NCBI GenBank assembly: GCA_011523735.1
Contig: WTGB01000114.1
Coordinates: forward strand, 1-41,687
Reading direction: 5' to 3'
Length of the DNA stretch: 41,687 nucleotides
Source: Chloroflexota bacterium
GTDB taxonomy: Bacteria > Chloroflexota > Anaerolineae > Aggregatilineales > Phototrophicaceae
Below the pieces are notes generated by a model. That model saw only the letters and a list, made by a program, of their open reading frames with translations. It searched no databases and was not told the DNA's origin. The translations under genes were made by a program, and so were the position numbers. Positions 34,276 through 41,687 of the stretch are shown piece by piece. Positions within the stretch are counted from its first letter, which is position 1. The number at the start of each line of letters is the position of its first letter.

Positions 34276-34581
34276 ACTGGCAACCCTTTTAGGACCACGC
34301 CATCGGCTTGCTTAATCATTGTGTCAAATTGTCTGCCGACATGCAAGCGTTTGCAATCTGCTGGCGCGTCGCCGCTGGTGATTTGCCGGGCGGCGCATCC
34401 TAATCTTTGGCGGAGAGGTATAAAGGTCCCGCTCGACCCGCCTGACCTGATCGCGCTGCCAGCTGTGTCGGCCGGTCAATATCATCCACGCGGAAGATGG
34501 CGCAACAGTCAGCCTATGCGCCAGTAGCAAAATAGCCGCGATCATGGTACTAAATTGGTTCTAAATGGATATGCACAGAGG
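34232..34581. repeat. 350-bp perfect tandem duplication, copy A
   Basis: Identical base for base to 34582-34931. Copy A contains the true start region of the GAP1-like gene (GTG at 34275) and about 300 bp upstream of it. On the minus strand it carries a TTGACA (34327-34322) but no good -10 at the right distance. I see no gene in the remainder. Confidence 0.95.
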
Positions 34582-34931
34582 CGATCATCCTGGTCGTGAC
34601 CAAGTATCACATAGTCCAGCGTCACACTGGCAACCCTTTTAGGACCACGCCATCGGCTTGCTTAATCATTGTGTCAAATTGTCTGCCGACATGCAAGCGT
34701 TTGCAATCTGCTGGCGCGTCGCCGCTGGTGATTTGCCGGGCGGCGCATCCTAATCTTTGGCGGAGAGGTATAAAGGTCCCGCTCGACCCGCCTGACCTGA
34801 TCGCGCTGCCAGCTGTGTCGGCCGGTCAATATCATCCACGCGGAAGATGGCGCAACAGTCAGCCTATGCGCCAGTAGCAAAATAGCCGCGATCATGGTAC
34901 TAAATTGGTTCTAAATGGATATGCACAGAGG
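34582..34931. repeat. 350-bp perfect tandem duplication, copy B
   Basis: Second copy of 34232-34581, directly abutting it. It carries a duplicate of the GAP1-like start (GTG at 34625), but translation from it runs through the junction and stops after 27 codons, so only copy A leads into the full gene. The right end lies about 55 bp upstream of the FMN-binding protein start. Confidence 0.95.
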
Positions 34932-34986
34932 CTTGTTTTGCGCTACACTCGCGCCTTCGTTTTCCTACTGTGAAAGTTCGGGAGCC

Positions 34987-35568
34987 ATGAGCCGCGACTA
35001 TCTTGAGCAAGACGCGACGCAAATGCGCCGCGCTGACCGCGCCGTCGACGACGAGGCTTGGATAAAGACTTTTCTGCACAGGGCCGCCGTCGGCGCCTTC
35101 GCCACCCTGCACGGCGACCAGCCATTTGTCAACACGAACTTATTCGTCTATGACGAGGACTCAAACAGCATCATCGCGCATACCGCTCGCGTCGGGCGCA
35201 CGCGCGCGAACATTGAAGTTCACGATAAAGTCTGCTTCTCGATTATGGAAATGGGACGCTTGCTCCCGGCTGACGAAGCGCTCGAATTCAGCGTCGAATA
35301 CGCTGGAGTGACCGTCTTCGGCAGCGTGGAAATCATCAACGACGAAGCGGAAGCGACCGCCGCGCTGCAATTGCTCCTCGACAAATACGCGCCGCATCTC
35401 AAGCCCGGTTCAGACTACCGCCCGCCTGTGCCTGACGAATTGCGCCGTACCTCGGTCTTTCGCCTGAATATCGAGTCCTGGTCCGGCAAAAAGAAGGAGG
35501 TCGCCTCCGACTTCCCCGGCGCATTCCTCTTTGACTACAAACCGGTGCTGGAGACCAATAATGACTGA
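34987..35568 (+). CDS. pyridoxamine 5'-phosphate oxidase family (FMN-binding split barrel) protein
   Basis: A 193-residue protein with the flavin split-barrel pattern: VGAFATLHGDQPFVNTNLFVYDEDS, then IIAHTARVGRTRANIEVHDKVCFSIMEMGR, then EYAGVTVFGSVEIINDEAEATAALQLLLDKYAPH. This is typical of small FMN or heme binding proteins of the PNPOx-like superfamily (5-nitroimidazole reductase relatives), not of PdxH itself. The physiological substrate is unknown. The ATG at 34987 is preceded closely by GGGAG; an upstream in-frame ATG at 34915 lies inside the tandem duplication and is less likely. Transcription is divergent from the GAP1-like gene. Confidence 0.85.
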   Translation: MSRDYLEQDATQMRRADRAVDDEAWIKTFLHRAAVGAFATLHGDQPFVNTNLFVYDEDSNSIIAHTARVGRTRANIEVHDKVCFSIMEMGRLLPADEALEFSVEYAGVTVFGSVEIINDEAEATAALQLLLDKYAPHLKPGSDYRPPVPDELRRTSVFRLNIESWSGKKKEVASDFPGAFLFDYKPVLETNND

Positions 35569-35690
35569 GGGAATCGCGTTTGAATCTGTCCCATGCAAGT
35601 GTATCGCCCAGTAACTGCCGCCTCACAGGATTACACTGCGCTTTCCGATGGACCTGTCTTGACCGCCTCGCAGTAGTCCAGACAGTTCTG

Positions 35691-35699
35691 TGCTATACT
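35691..35699 (+). promoter_or_regulatory. extended -10 promoter of the kinase gene
   Basis: TGCTATACT matches the extended -10 pattern TG-n-TATAAT at five of six hexamer positions and lies 46 bases upstream of the start codon. No -35 is seen at 17 bases, as expected for extended -10 promoters. Confidence 0.5.
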
Positions 35700-35744
35700 C
35701 TCAAGATAAAATAGTTGCTTTCTGTGCCAATGACGGGGGAACTC

Positions 35745-38700
35745 ATGGAGTTATTAGAATTATCGGGCCGGTCGGTAAAGTCTTACGATTTTGAAAGGCT
35801 TATCGGGCAAGGCGGTTTTGGCGTCGTTTATCTGGCGCGTCAAAGCGCAGTCTTGCGCGACGTGGCAGTCAAAATCATTTTGCCCAAATACGCCAACTCC
35901 CCCGAATTTATCCGCCGCTTCGAAAGCGAGGCGCAGGTCGTCGCTCGCCTGGAGCATCCGCATATCGTCCCTCTTTACGACTACTGGCGCGAGCCGGACA
36001 GCGCCTACCTCGTCATGCGATATTTGCGCGGCGGCAGCCTCCGCGACCTGATGGATCGTGAAGGCATCCTGGGGACTGAGGTGACCAGCAAGGTGCTGGA
36101 ACAGGTCGGTTCCGCGTTGACCTTCGCCCACCGCAACGGCGTCGTCCACCGCGACATCAAAGCCGATAATATCCTGCTGGATGAGGACGGCAATGCCTAC
36201 CTAAGTGATTTTGGCATCGCCAAGGAGTTGGGCGGCGAAGCCTTAGACAGCGAAGGCTCCCTTGTCGGCACGCCCGCCTATCTGGCGCCGGAGCAGATCC
36301 GGGGTGACGAAGCCGGTCCTCCCAGTGATGTTTACGCTTTTGGCATCATGCTCTACGAGATGCTGTCCGGCAGTCGTCCCTTCGCCGATGAAACCTTGGC
36401 CACCCTGGTCTACAAACATCTCAACGAACCGCTGCCCATGATTGACCACGACGCCCTCAACCTGCCGCCCGCCTTTAACGCCATCATTCAACGCGCCACC
36501 GCCAAAGACCCGGACGAACGCTATCCGGATGCGCTGGCGCTGGTGAGAGAGTTCCAGCAGTCCCTTCGCCAAGGCGCCGCTACCGCGGAACTTGAACTCG
36601 AAGAGCTTGACTTCGCCGAGTTTGAACTGCTCGAAACCAAGAATCCTTACAAGGGTCTGCGCGCCTTCCAGCAAGCCGACGCCGCTGATTTCTTCGGGCG
36701 CAGCGCTATGATCGAACGTGTCCTGGCGCGCTTGCAGGAACCAGTCGTGGAAAACAACTTCCTCGCCGTGATTGGTCCCAGCGGCAGCGGCAAGTCCAGC
36801 CTCGTCAAAGCCGGTGTTCTGCCCGCCTTGCGCAGCGGCCGGGTCCCTGGCTCGGAGCGCTGGTATTACGCCGAGATGGTGCCGGGCGAGATCCCGATTG
36901 AAGAACTCGCTTCGGCGCTCTTGAGCGTCTCCTCGTCGCCCATGCCCGGCTTGGAAGATACTCTGCGGGAACATCCCGATGGCTTGGCTGTCGGCTGTTA
37001 TGAGGCGCTGCCGACAAAAGAGAACAAACTGCTGCTGATGATCGACCAGTTTGAAGAGCTTTTCACCCAGGTCGAGCTGGAGAGTGACCGTCAGCAATTC
37101 CTCGATCTCATCCTCAACGCCGTCAACGCCGAAGACAGTCCTGTCATCATCCTCGCCACGTTGCGCGCTGATTTCTACGACCGTCCGCTGCTCTACCAGG
37201 GCTTCGGCGAGTTGATACGCGCCCGAACCGAACTCGTCCTGCCGCTCAACGACGAGGAACTGGCGGAGACCATCCGCGGTCCAGCCTACCGCGTCGGCGC
37301 CGTGCTGGAAGAAGAACTGGTCGAGACCATCATAGAGGACGTGCGCGAGCAGCCCGGCGCCTTGCCTTTGCTGCAATATGCTTTGACGGAATTGTTCGAG
37401 CGGCGTGAGGGGGCGCTATTGACCAACGCCGCCTACAAGGATATTGGCGGCACCCTGGGCGCCTTGGCCAAACGCGCCGAAGAAGTCTTCCGCCGCTTCA
37501 ACCAAGCGGGACAGAATATGTCCCGGCAGATGTTCCTCCGCCTCGTCACCCTTGGCGAGGGCCAGGAAGATACTCGCCGCCGCATCCTGCAATCGGAACT
37601 GCTTACCCTGGGCGATCGCGATGTGGTGGAAGAGATCATCGATCGCTTTGGGCGCTACCGACTGCTGACCTTCGACCGCGATGAAGCGACGCGCAGTTCC
37701 ACTGTTGAAGTCGCCCATGAAGCGCTGATTCGCCGGTGGGAACGGCTGCGCGAATGGCTGACCGAAAGCCGGCAAGATGTGCGCCTGGAACGCGAATTGC
37801 TTCATGCCGCCACCGATTGGGAAAACGCCAATCGCGATCCCAGCTATCTGATGCAGGGCAATCGCCTGCTCTCTTTTGAAGAATGGGCGGCGACCACCAC
37901 ACTCCGACTCAATGACCTGGAAAAGGAATACTTGGCGGCCAGCCTCGCCGCTCGCGACGAACGCGACGCTATCGAACGCGCCCGCCAGGAGCGCGAACGC
38001 CAACTCGAACGGCAGAAAGCCCGCAATATGCGCATCGCCGCCGGCATCTTCGCCGTCGCCGCGGTCCTGGCTGTCATCCTCAGCCTCTTCGCCTTCGACC
38101 AATCCAATAAAGCCAATGAACAGCGTGCCATCGCCGAAACCGAACGCGAGCGCGCCGACGAACAGCGTATGGTCGCCGAAACCGAACGCGAACGCGCCGA
38201 AGACGCCTTGCACATCGCCGAAATCAATGAACGCAAAAACCTCAGCCTCGCCTTGGCCGCCAACGCTCGCGCCGCCCTCAGTGAACACGATCCCGCCCTG
38301 GCGTTGCCCGTGGCGATCGAAGCGCGACAAGTCTTCGAACCGCCGGAAGCCGAAGTGCTGAGGATTCTCGGCTTGGCTGCCTTCTCGCCCGGTCCGCGTT
38401 TCCGCTTCGCTGATTCGCCCCAATCGATCCTTGCCGTCGAGCCTAATTCCGACGGTTCCATCGGCGCTTACGCCGGGACCGAAGGCGTCATCCGCCTGGT
38501 CAGCAGCAGCACCGGTGAGTTGCTGCGCGCCATCGAAACGGGCAGTCCTGTCACGGGCTTGGCCATTAGCGGCGACGACCAGTTGATCGCCGCCAGCCTG
38601 GCTGATCAAACAGTCGGTGTCTGGGATCTAAACAGCGGCGTCGAACGCCACCGCTTGGAGGGGCATGAGGCTCTCGTTACCGATGTCGAATTCAGCCCTG

Positions 38701-40385
38701 ACGGCGACGTGCTTGCATCATCCAGCGCCGATACCACTGTCCGGCTTTGGGATGTCGCCACGGGCCAGCCGCTGAGCACGCTCCAAAAGCACATCGATTA
38801 TGTTATCAAGCTCAGCTTCAGGGAGGATGGGGCGCTGCTCGTCAGCTCCTCAGCCGCCATCGGCGTCGGTGAAAGCGATCGGACGCCCGAACACAACACC
38901 ATACAGGTTTGGGATGTCGCCAGTGGCGAAAATGTCTTGACCATTCCGCCGGATGGCATCGGCTACTTCCGCGATGTCGAATTCAGCCCGGATGGCTTGA
39001 CACTCGCCGCCTCGACATATAGCTCCGGTCAGGGTGGCATGGCGGTTATCTACGATGCCGCCACCGGCGCGGAGTTGCACCGCCTCTATGCCCACCGCGA
39101 TGTAATCACCAATGTCGAGTTCTCGCCGGATGGGGCGCTGCTGGCCACCGCCTCCTGGGATGCCACTATAAAGATCTGGGATATTGACAAGGGCGTACTG
39201 GTGACGAGCTACGTAGATTTTCCCGAGCGCGTGCATGATATTGAATATTTGCCCGATGGCGAGTTTATGCTGGTTGGGCTGGGCAACGCGGGCAACTATC
39301 CCGATGGCAGCGACAGCCCGGCCGATAGCTCCGCCTTCCTCTGGGATCTTCGCAGTCGTACGCAAGCGCAAGTCTACGAGGGCCATACCAACTGGACCTG
39401 GGCGACTGATATCAGCCCGGGCGGCTCCCTGGTGGCCTCCGGCGCCGGTCCCTTGCGCATGCCCGCCAATATGGACGATCTCGACGCAACCGTGCGCGTC
39501 TGGGATGCCGTCACCGGCCGGCAAGTGATTGCGCTGCATGGACATGAAAATACCGTCGATGCCGTTCGCTTCACTCTCGACGGGCGCTATCTGCTCTCAG
39601 CTAGCTGGGATGGCAGCATCCGCCGCTGGGATTTAGACGACGGTAGCGAAGTCGCGCGTTACAGAATCCCGGATGCCCAAGTCTATATGATCGACCTTCT
39701 GCCAAACGGCGCGCAATTCGTCTCAGCCTCGAGCGATGGCATCATCAGATTGTGGGATATCGAAACGGGCGCTATCCTGCGCGAATACCTGGGCCACGAA
39801 GCCCCGGTCAACGGCATACATGTCAGCGATGACGGCAAATTGATGGCCAGCGCCAGTGGCGGCTGGGACTTCGTGGACTTGACCGTGCGCCTCTGGGATG
39901 TCGAAACCGGCGAACTCTTGCGGACCTTCGAGGGGCACAGCCATATTGTCAATTACGCTCGCATCGCGCCCAATATGGAATTCATCATCAGCACCTCCTG
40001 GGATGACACCGTGCGCATGTGGGATATCGAAACAGGCGAGGAGATTCGGCAATTCGTGGGCCACGCCGGCAATACCTTCGGCATAGACATCTCCGCTGAC
40101 AGCCAGGCGCTTCTGACCACATCTTCCGATACCACCGTGCGCCTGTGGGACATCGCCAGCGGCGAGGAGCTCAACCGCTATGACGAACACACCGACTGGA
40201 TCCAGGAAGTCTTCTTCAGTCCCGATGAATCCTTCGCCGTCTCCGCCGCGCAAGATTATACGCTGAGGCGCTGGCGCATCGCGCGGACCGCCGCCGACAT
40301 CATCGAGTGGGCGCAGGACAATCGCCAAATCCGCCAACTCAGTTGCGCCGAGCGACAATCTTACCGCCTTGCCTGCGAGCCCTGA
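35745..40385 (+). CDS. receptor-like Ser/Thr protein kinase-STAND ATPase-WD40 protein
   Basis: A 1546-residue protein; the ATG at 35745 follows GGGGG. Residues 15-270 are a Hanks-type kinase: GQGGFG loop, K43, HRD (135-137) and DFG Asp at 155, all intact. Residues 300-700 are an nSTAND-type NTPase opening with NPYKGLRAFQ, with Walker A GPSGSGKSS (344-352) and Walker B LLMIDQFEEL. A hydrophobic segment (about 762-783) follows, then a charged coiled coil with two copies of EQRxxAETERERA. From about 895 there are 14 WD40 repeats, most ending in [VI]RxWD, enough for two seven-bladed propellers, and a short Cys-containing tail. If the segment spans the membrane, kinase and ATPase are inside and the propellers outside. 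Role: probably signalling; ligand unknown. Confidence 0.92.
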   Translation: MELLELSGRSVKSYDFERLIGQGGFGVVYLARQSAVLRDVAVKIILPKYANSPEFIRRFESEAQVVARLEHPHIVPLYDYWREPDSAYLVMRYLRGGSLRDLMDREGILGTEVTSKVLEQVGSALTFAHRNGVVHRDIKADNILLDEDGNAYLSDFGIAKELGGEALDSEGSLVGTPAYLAPEQIRGDEAGPPSDVYAFGIMLYEMLSGSRPFADETLATLVYKHLNEPLPMIDHDALNLPPAFNAIIQRATAKDPDERYPDALALVREFQQSLRQGAATAELELEELDFAEFELLETKNPYKGLRAFQQADAADFFGRSAMIERVLARLQEPVVENNFLAVIGPSGSGKSSLVKAGVLPALRSGRVPGSERWYYAEMVPGEIPIEELASALLSVSSSPMPGLEDTLREHPDGLAVGCYEALPTKENKLLLMIDQFEELFTQVELESDRQQFLDLILNAVNAEDSPVIILATLRADFYDRPLLYQGFGELIRARTELVLPLNDEELAETIRGPAYRVGAVLEEELVETIIEDVREQPGALPLLQYALTELFERREGALLTNAAYKDIGGTLGALAKRAEEVFRRFNQAGQNMSRQMFLRLVTLGEGQEDTRRRILQSELLTLGDRDVVEEIIDRFGRYRLLTFDRDEATRSSTVEVAHEALIRRWERLREWLTESRQDVRLERELLHAATDWENANRDPSYLMQGNRLLSFEEWAATTTLRLNDLEKEYLAASLAARDERDAIERARQERERQLERQKARNMRIAAGIFAVAAVLAVILSLFAFDQSNKANEQRAIAETERERADEQRMVAETERERAEDALHIAEINERKNLSLALAANARAALSEHDPALALPVAIEARQVFEPPEAEVLRILGLAAFSPGPRFRFADSPQSILAVEPNSDGSIGAYAGTEGVIRLVSSSTGELLRAIETGSPVTGLAISGDDQLIAASLADQTVGVWDLNSGVERHRLEGHEALVTDVEFSPDGDVLASSSADTTVRLWDVATGQPLSTLQKHIDYVIKLSFREDGALLVSSSAAIGVGESDRTPEHNTIQVWDVASGENVLTIPPDGIGYFRDVEFSPDGLTLAASTYSSGQGGMAVIYDAATGAELHRLYAHRDVITNVEFSPDGALLATASWDATIKIWDIDKGVLVTSYVDFPERVHDIEYLPDGEFMLVGLGNAGNYPDGSDSPADSSAFLWDLRSRTQAQVYEGHTNWTWATDISPGGSLVASGAGPLRMPANMDDLDATVRVWDAVTGRQVIALHGHENTVDAVRFTLDGRYLLSASWDGSIRRWDLDDGSEVARYRIPDAQVYMIDLLPNGAQFVSASSDGIIRLWDIETGAILREYLGHEAPVNGIHVSDDGKLMASASGGWDFVDLTVRLWDVETGELLRTFEGHSHIVNYARIAPNMEFIISTSWDDTVRMWDIETGEEIRQFVGHAGNTFGIDISADSQALLTTSSDTTVRLWDIASGEELNRYDEHTDWIQEVFFSPDESFAVSAAQDYTLRRWRIARTAADIIEWAQDNRQIRQLSCAERQSYRLACEP

Positions 40386-40398
40386 TTCCAATTTCCTC

Positions 40399-40404
40399 TA
40401 TAAT
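40399..40404 (+). promoter_or_regulatory. possible -10 box of the amidase gene
   Basis: A perfect TATAAT just after the kinase stop codon and 44 bases upstream of the amidase start. The -35 would fall inside the end of the kinase gene and does not match consensus. Confidence 0.4.
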
Positions 40405-40447
40405 GGTGTTGCGCTGATTCTTGCTCCGCTTGAAGAAAGCCAGCACC

Positions 40448-41536
40448 ATGCCAGAGGAAAACAGTAGCGATCAGCCGAATAATCACGAACCGGAGCCTTC
40501 CGCCTCCGCCATCTTCGTCGCCATGATGCGCCAGGCAGCGGAAAAGGCAGTGTCCTCCGCGCCTGCCGAGAACGCCGATCCGGCCAGTCCCGCATTTGAA
40601 GACGAAATCAGCCTGGAGCCGCCACCGGAAACTCATGACATCCGCCGCGTGCGCCCCCGGCTCATATTGCGCCGCCCGCATCCTTCCAGCATGGCAAGTG
40701 GATTTTTTGGGGCGATTTTCGTCGTCGTCATCAGCACAGCCTTGGTCGCCACCTTGTTGATGTTCTTTATCAATCCCGAATTTTTGAGCCCGGCAGTTGT
40801 GCAAGGCTTGCAGTTGGACAGCCAAGGGCGCATGATAAACGCGGAGGTTGCGAGGCCTACGCCCGTGCGCACGCCCCATTGGTTGCGCCGCATTGGCATC
40901 ATCTCGGGCCACCGTGGCAAAGGCGCAACCGGAGGCCGCGACCCCGGCGCCATCTGCGAAGACCAATACGGCAACCCCTTCCTCACCGAAGCCGATATCA
41001 ATTTCGCGGTGGCGCAGCGTGTCGTCGCCAGCCTCGAGTCGCTTAATTACGGCGTCGAACTGCTTGACGAATATGACCCCCGTCTGCACAATTATCGCGC
41101 CGACGCCCTCGTCTCGATTCACGCCAACACCTGCTACGATTTCGGCGAATACGTCTCCGGTTTTATTGTCGCCATCTCCGAAGCTCGGCCCGAATACGGT
41201 CCCGATGCCTTCCTGCGCGAGTGTATTGCCGATAACTTCGGCGCTAACGTACCTCTGCCGCGCAGCTACAATGTGACTGAAGATATGACCGAATATCATG
41301 TCTGGCAGAAAATCCATCCGCTGACGCCTGGCATGATCCTGGAAATGGGGTATATGCTCGCAGATCAGGCTGTGCTCACTGAAGATCCCGATCTGCTCGC
41401 CCGCGCTGTCATCGCCGGCATCCTCTGTTTCATTGAAAATGTGGGCAAGCCGCATACGCAACTCCAAACGGACCAGCGAGCCGCTCCTTATGTGATCCCG
41501 ATCCTGGCAACGCCGACGCCCATATTCCGCAATTGA
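40448..41536 (+). CDS. membrane-anchored N-acetylmuramoyl-L-alanine amidase (Amidase_3)
   Basis: A 362-residue protein. The first 80 residues are acidic, Pro/Ser-rich and probably cytoplasmic; a single membrane helix spans about 83-108, placing the rest outside. The Amidase_3 domain begins at RIGIISGHRG and has the zinc ligands H155, E181 (in LTEADINF) and H225 (in VSIHAN), with the catalytic Glu at 299 (in LEMGY), so the active site looks complete. Such enzymes cut the bond between muramic acid and the stem peptide in cell wall turnover or division. The ATG at 40448 is preceded only by a distant AAGAAAG. It lies 62 bp after the kinase gene and could be co-transcribed, but a TATAAT lies between. 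Confidence 0.88.
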   Translation: MPEENSSDQPNNHEPEPSASAIFVAMMRQAAEKAVSSAPAENADPASPAFEDEISLEPPPETHDIRRVRPRLILRRPHPSSMASGFFGAIFVVVISTALVATLLMFFINPEFLSPAVVQGLQLDSQGRMINAEVARPTPVRTPHWLRRIGIISGHRGKGATGGRDPGAICEDQYGNPFLTEADINFAVAQRVVASLESLNYGVELLDEYDPRLHNYRADALVSIHANTCYDFGEYVSGFIVAISEARPEYGPDAFLRECIADNFGANVPLPRSYNVTEDMTEYHVWQKIHPLTPGMILEMGYMLADQAVLTEDPDLLARAVIAGILCFIENVGKPHTQLQTDQRAAPYVIPILATPTPIFRN

Positions 41537-41585
41537 CCCCGCTGCCGCCGCCGGGTTAATGCAAAATCCTGCCGCCGTTTCCAAC

Positions 41586-41614
41586 TTGGAATCGACGCCC
41601 TCCACTGCTATAAT
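41586..41614 (+). promoter_or_regulatory. strong promoter of the tRNA-Ser gene
   Basis: TTGGAA (41586-41591), 17 bases, then TATAAT (41609-41614) with a TG one base upstream (extended -10). The expected start is near 41621, 15 bases before the tRNA. Confidence 0.75.
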
Positions 41615-41635
41615 TCAGATACAGGTATAAGCTAT

Positions 41636-41687
41636 GGAGAAGTCGCATAGAGGCCTAGTGCGTCCGCTTGGAAAGCGGATACGGGAA
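41636..41687 (+). tRNA. tRNA-Ser(GGA), 5' part; cut by the window end
   Basis: The acceptor strand GGAGAAG (41636-41642) is followed by a D arm with GCA/TGC pairing, then an anticodon arm TCCGC-TTGGAAA-GCGGA with a perfect five-pair stem and anticodon GGA, which reads UCC and UCU serine codons. The following ACGGGAA begins the long variable arm expected of a serine tRNA. The T arm and 3' end lie beyond the window. Confidence 0.9.

Noticed and set aside
34246..34877. two identical 93-codon plus-strand frames (34246-34527 and 34596-34877)
   Set aside because: They are the same sequence repeated by the 350-bp duplication, overlap the GAP1-like start antisense, begin at GTG without a ribosome binding site and resemble no known protein.
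36243..38609. long minus-strand frames opposite the kinase
   Set aside because: Antisense to the kinase/STAND/coiled-coil coding region, which has all expected motifs; compositionally biased translations with no domain.
38500..40280. regularly spaced similar segments that could suggest a DNA repeat or CRISPR array
   Set aside because: They are codon-level echoes of the WD40 protein repeats (about 120-130 bases apart, diverged), with no constant repeat and spacer structure.
40361..41605. 414-codon minus-strand frame opposite the amidase
   Set aside because: The plus-strand frame carries the complete amidase metal site and a membrane anchor; the minus-strand translation has no recognisable features.

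Overview
The window looks like a chromosomal segment of a member of the Chloroflexota, most likely the Anaerolineae. This is inferred from gene content and repeats, not from a marker gene: a giant kinase-STAND-WD40 protein, LysM-glycosidase fusions, family 39 glycosyltransferases, an ABC-F ATPase, and many short palindromic repeats built on TGTAGGGGCGAC. Coding density is high, GC is moderately high, and genes lie on both strands in short operons. I see no phage genes, transposase, rRNA or CRISPR array.

Left part (1-8.8 kb): an SDR oxidoreductase cut by the window edge and a histidine phosphatase; divergently, a PfkB-type 6-phosphofructokinase and a small DUF6958-like protein; a membrane-anchored phospholipase D-like protein; an ABC-F ATPase; an MBL-fold protein that has lost its metal ligands; a Dabb-like protein; and a secreted LysM glycosidase-like protein.

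Middle left (8.9-17.6 kb): a leftward operon of a large membrane protein, an ABC ATPase and iolB; then an aldo/keto reductase, an FGGY sugar kinase and a threonine dehydratase-like enzyme. With pfkB, guanine deaminase and a Gfo/Idh/MocA dehydrogenase, these suggest a heterotroph using sugars, polyols and nucleobases.

Centre (17.7-24.7 kb): the most unusual part. Two tandem vanadium haloperoxidase/PAP2-like secreted proteins with SH3b tails lie next to an alpha/beta hydrolase. Between the two peroxidase-like genes is a decayed C-terminal remnant of a second copy of that hydrolase, so a hydrolase-peroxidase unit was duplicated and one hydrolase copy decayed. A repeat-rich non-coding stretch follows.

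Right part (24.7-41.7 kb): a coupled membrane glycosidase/GT39 pair; guanine deaminase, Gfo/Idh/MocA dehydrogenase and a gamma-glutamylcyclotransferase-like protein; a 901-residue protein resembling GTPase-associated protein 1; a perfect 350-bp tandem duplication over its start; an FMN-binding protein; a 1546-residue receptor-like kinase with 14 WD40 repeats; a membrane-anchored cell wall amidase; and the first 52 bases of a tRNA-Ser(GGA) with a strong promoter.
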